6,222 bases of DNA, from assembly GCA_955651875.1 (NCBI GenBank), contig CATPAP010000301.1, positions 1 through 6,222 on the forward strand. Reading direction: 5' to 3'. This document shows, piece by piece, positions 3,641 to 6,222 of the stretch (position 1 is the first letter of the stretch; the number at the start of each line of letters is the position of its first letter). Below the pieces are notes generated by a model. That model worked only from the letters and a program-made list of their open reading frames with translations, ran no database searches and was not told where the DNA came from. A program made the position numbers and the translations under genes. Source of the DNA: Candidatus Dormiibacterota bacterium (GTDB taxonomy: Bacteria; Chloroflexota; Dormibacteria; Aeolococcales; Aeolococcaceae).

Positions 3641-5718
3641 TGGGCCGGCTGCGCGTCCCGCGGCTGTGGACGCGACTCAACATCTCGGTGAAGTTCGCGC
3701 TGATCATCGCCGTCGCCGGGGTGTTGATCGCGATCATCCCGCTGTCGCTGGCCAGCCGGGAGAACAGCATCGAGGCGGCGCAGCGCGCCACCGACAAGGG
3801 GGGCATGGCCGTCAACCTCATCAATGGTCAGCAGAAGTCGCTGGCGGCGTTCGCAGCGGGGATGTCGCAGGAGCTCGCGCCCGCGCTCATCGCGGCTGAC
3901 GCCACCACGCTGCAGAGCACGCTGCAGCGCTACTCCCAGGTGAACACGGCTGCCGACGTCGTCGGTGTGCACGGTCCCCTCGCCTATGCCAGCGTGCGCG
4001 GGGGCGCGCCGCTGCCCAGCAGCGACCGCCCGCTGTTCGTCGCGCTGGCCGGATCGACAGGATCGGTCAACGCCGTCGCCTCTGGCCCTGACGGCACGCC
4101 GTGGCTGGTCGCGTCGTCCTCGGTTGCGGGTACTGGCGAGTGGGCGTTCATCGCGCGGCCCATCAGCGGGGCCTTCCTCGCCGGGCTCGAGGGCACCATC
4201 GCCACCTCGGCCGACCCGGCCGGCATCGCCATCGTGCATGGCACCCGCGTCGTCTCTGCGGGCAGCTCGGTGCTCGACCAGCGGCTGGCATCCGGCGCGT
4301 CCGTCTGGGCGGGGATCGCCTCAGTTCTCGGCCGGGACAGCGCCGCGCAGGTCGTCGACATCGGCGGCAACTCCGCAGGCGCCGACGCGCGCCCGCTCGG
4401 CGCAGGGTTCGTCGTGGTGGTGACCACGCCGGTCTCGGCGGTGAGCACGCTGTGGCAGCCGATCGTCATCCTGCTCGCGCTCATCGTGGTGGCGATGTTC
4501 TTCATCGTGCTGGTGGTGCAGATCGACCTGCAGCGTCCGTTGCGCCGACTCGATCGTGCGGTTGCCGCCCTGGCCGGCGACGAGTACGACGTGCCCGTGC
4601 CACCCATCGCCAACGACGAGATCGGCCGCCTGGCATCGAGCTTCGAGGAGATGCGCCGCCAGCTGCGCGCCACCATCGCGGCGACGCGCGCGCGGGCTGT
4701 GATCGCCAGCGAGCTCAACTCGCCGCAGCCGCTGGAGAGCGCGCTGTCCGAGGTCTCCGTGCAGCTGCGCTCATCCGCCGCCGCCGACATCGCGTTCATC
4801 CTCGTCAGCGGCTCGGAGATGACCGACAGCTTCGCGGTCACCGACGGCGAGAACATCGAGTTCGACATTGCCGCGCTCCTCGGCGAGGCGGGGCCTATCG
4901 GTTCGGCGTACCGCCACACCGGGCCCGACGCGCTGCTCATCGGCGCGGCCGCTGGCAGCGCCGAGGCAAGCACGGGGCTTCGCGACTTCTGCGTGGCTCC
5001 GCTGCAGATGGGGCGCAGCGTGCTCGGTGTCCTCGGAGTCGCCCGCCGGCAGGACGGCTTCACCAGCGGCGATGCGGCGCTGGTGTCGAGCTCGGCCGAG
5101 CAGGTTGCGCTGGCGCTGGAACGCTACCGCTTCATCGCCATGATGCAGCGCCAGGCGAGCACCGATGACCTCACCGGCCTCTACAACCATCGCTTCCTCG
5201 TCGACTACCTCGGCCAGCAGGTGGCCCTCGCCGAGCGCCTCAGCACGCCGCTCGCCGTCCTGATCATCGACCTCGACCATTTCAAGCGGGTCAACGACAC
5301 GTACGGGCACCCCGCCGGTGACGCGGTGCTCAGCGCGTTCGCGCACACCCTCACCGGCAGCATTCGCCGCGCCGACCTGGCGGCGCGCTACGGCGGCGAG
5401 GAGTTCATCGTGGTCATGTCGAACACCGCCGCGAGCGACGCCCGCCTCGTCGCCGAGAAGATCCGCGCCGCCGCGGAGGCGACGGTCCTGCCCATCGACG
5501 GCGGCGGCTCCACCGTGTCGGTGACGGTGAGCGTCGGCGGCGCGGCCTATCCCGAGGACACCACCACCGCAGCCGAGCTGCTCGCGATGGCGGACGCGGC
5601 GCTCTACGATGCCAAGCGCGGCGGCCGCAACCGCGTGCGCATGGCCGGCTCAGGCCCCGACATGGAGGATCCCGACAATGTCACCACGGTGGGCCGCCGC
5701 GGTCGATCTGCGAAGTGA
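3640..5718 (+). CDS. Two-TM sensor diguanylate cyclase (extracytoplasmic sensor-HAMP-GAF-GGDEF)
   Basis: This 692-residue inner-membrane signalling protein should make cyclic di-GMP from two GTP in response to an external cue. Transmembrane helix 1 is at about residues 17-36. Then comes an extracytoplasmic domain (about 37-270) of Cache-like size and position, and helix 2 at about 274-293. A HAMP linker (about 294-347) carries the DEIGRLA motif at 326-332. A GAF-like domain (about 354-500) follows, then a GGDEF domain from DDLTGLYNHRF (509-518). The cyclase looks active: the metal-binding segment DLDHFKRVND begins at D544, and the signature GGEEF is intact at 585-589. The inhibitory I-site RxxD is present as RRAD (576-579), five residues before GGEEF, predicting product feedback. 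There is no EAL domain. ATG3640 overlaps the stop of the preceding small ORF. The 3' end overlaps the threonine aldolase start by 41 nt. The sensed ligand is unknown. Confidence 0.95.
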   Translation: MGRLRVPRLWTRLNISVKFALIIAVAGVLIAIIPLSLASRENSIEAAQRATDKGGMAVNLINGQQKSLAAFAAGMSQELAPALIAADATTLQSTLQRYSQVNTAADVVGVHGPLAYASVRGGAPLPSSDRPLFVALAGSTGSVNAVASGPDGTPWLVASSSVAGTGEWAFIARPISGAFLAGLEGTIATSADPAGIAIVHGTRVVSAGSSVLDQRLASGASVWAGIASVLGRDSAAQVVDIGGNSAGADARPLGAGFVVVVTTPVSAVSTLWQPIVILLALIVVAMFFIVLVVQIDLQRPLRRLDRAVAALAGDEYDVPVPPIANDEIGRLASSFEEMRRQLRATIAATRARAVIASELNSPQPLESALSEVSVQLRSSAAADIAFILVSGSEMTDSFAVTDGENIEFDIAALLGEAGPIGSAYRHTGPDALLIGAAAGSAEASTGLRDFCVAPLQMGRSVLGVLGVARRQDGFTSGDAALVSSSAEQVALALERYRFIAMMQRQASTDDLTGLYNHRFLVDYLGQQVALAERLSTPLAVLIIDLDHFKRVNDTYGHPAGDAVLSAFAHTLTGSIRRADLAARYGGEEFIVVMSNTAASDARLVAEKIRAAAEATVLPIDGGGSTVSVTVSVGGAAYPEDTTTAAELLAMADAALYDAKRGGRNRVRMAGSGPDMEDPDNVTTVGRRGRSAK
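5664..5669 (+). promoter_or_regulatory. Strong ribosome binding site for the threonine aldolase gene, inside the cyclase gene
   Basis: GGAGGA lies 8 nt upstream of ATG5678, within the last codons of the cyclase gene. It is the strongest Shine-Dalgarno match noted in the window at a plausible start, and it fixes the aldolase start upstream of the cyclase stop. Confidence 0.75.
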
Positions 5719-6222
5719 CACCTTCACCACCCCCGACGCGGAGATGCGCCGCGTCATGGCGGAAGCCGAGGTGGGCGACGATGTCTGGGGCGAGGATCCG
5801 ACGGTGCGCCGTCTCGAGGAGGAGATGGCGGAGCGACTCGGCAAGGACGCGGCGGTCTTCGTGCCCAGCGGCACCATGGGCAACCTCGCCTCCCTCGCCG
5901 CGCAGACCCGGCCCGGCGACGAGGTCATCGTCGACTCCGAGTCCCACGTGGTCCTCAATGAGGCGGGCGGCGCAGGCGCCGTCGCCGGGGTGATGCTCAA
6001 CGCCGTCGACGCCGTCGAAGGAGCGCCGACGCCTGAGCAGGTCACTGCGGCTCTGCGCCAGCCCAACGTCCACCATCCCGTCTCGCGGCTGCTCTGGCTG
6101 GAGAACACCCACGGTGGGCGCGCCGCGACCGCGGTGACCGCCGCCGCCATGGACGCGGCCGCACGCGTCGCCCGCGCCGCCGGCCTGCGCGTCCACTGCG
6201 ACGGCGCACGCCTCTTCAACGC
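5678..6222 (+). CDS. ltaE: Low-specificity L-threonine aldolase, 3'-truncated by the window edge
   Basis: This PLP-dependent enzyme of the aspartate-aminotransferase fold (beta-eliminating lyase/threonine aldolase family) cleaves L-threonine or L-allo-threonine to glycine and acetaldehyde. The visible 181 residues carry family marks in order: VDLRSDTFTTP near the start, then MRRVM, VGDDVWGEDPTVRRLE, FVPSGTMGNL, GDEVIVDSESH (H90, at the position of the His that stacks on the cofactor), ENTHGG, and HCDGARLFN. In the last, D175 should contact the PLP ring nitrogen and R178 lies in the active site. The PLP-binding lysine lies beyond the right edge, about 20-30 residues on in relatives, so completeness cannot be judged. 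The start is ATG5678, giving MSPRWAAAVDLRSD, with GGAGGA 8 nt upstream. The first 41 nt overlap the cyclase gene in another frame, so the two are surely co-transcribed. Low-specificity versus L-specific activity is not resolved. Confidence 0.93.
   Translation, partial: MSPRWAAAVDLRSDTFTTPDAEMRRVMAEAEVGDDVWGEDPTVRRLEEEMAERLGKDAAVFVPSGTMGNLASLAAQTRPGDEVIVDSESHVVLNEAGGAGAVAGVMLNAVDAVEGAPTPEQVTAALRQPNVHHPVSRLLWLENTHGGRAATAVTAAAMDAAARVARAAGLRVHCDGARLFN

Noticed and set aside
3984..5063. A 359-residue minus-strand ORF antisense to the cyclase
   Set aside because: It is Ser/Arg/Ala/Pro-rich without motifs, while the plus strand encodes HAMP, GAF and GGDEF domains.

Overview
The window is very GC-rich bacterial DNA (roughly 70% G+C by eye, with G or C at most third codon positions). 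It is densely packed with short or overlapping gene junctions and uses TTG and GTG starts as well as ATG. No tRNA, rRNA, CRISPR array, insertion sequence or phage gene is visible. The style fits an actinobacterial or high-GC Chloroflexota/Dormibacterota-like chromosome. That placement is inference from composition and gene style only.

Layout. (1) Left, + strand: infA (IF-1), with an unusual basic N-terminal extension, then directly a small membrane-anchored protein of unknown function whose reading frame has no ordinary start codon. (2) Minus strand, about 766-3335, read right to left: a small protein built from two copies of an unrecognised beta-rich module, then a polytopic flippase-like (YbhN/UPF0104, lysylphosphatidylglycerol-synthase TM family) protein, then an NAD-dependent sugar-nucleotide epimerase. 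The last two share a GTGA stop/start overlap. Two adjacent hairpins separate the first gene from the second. (3) Plus strand, 3428 to the right edge: a 70-residue ORF, a two-TM sensor diguanylate cyclase (extracytoplasmic domain, HAMP, GAF, GGDEF), and a PLP-dependent threonine aldolase whose start lies inside the end of the cyclase gene. The aldolase is cut by the window edge.

How they fit together. The flippase-like protein and epimerase look like a coupled envelope-glycan or lipid-modification pair. The cyclase cluster is a c-di-GMP signalling unit linked by overlaps (1 nt and 41 nt) to its neighbours. It diverges from the tandem-repeat protein across a short gap of about 90 bp that carries a tandem 11-mer resembling a response-regulator operator. 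I see no clear defence, mobile or otherwise novel multi-gene system. The most unusual points are the extended IF-1, the start-less membrane ORF after it, and the unrecognised repeat protein opposite the cyclase.
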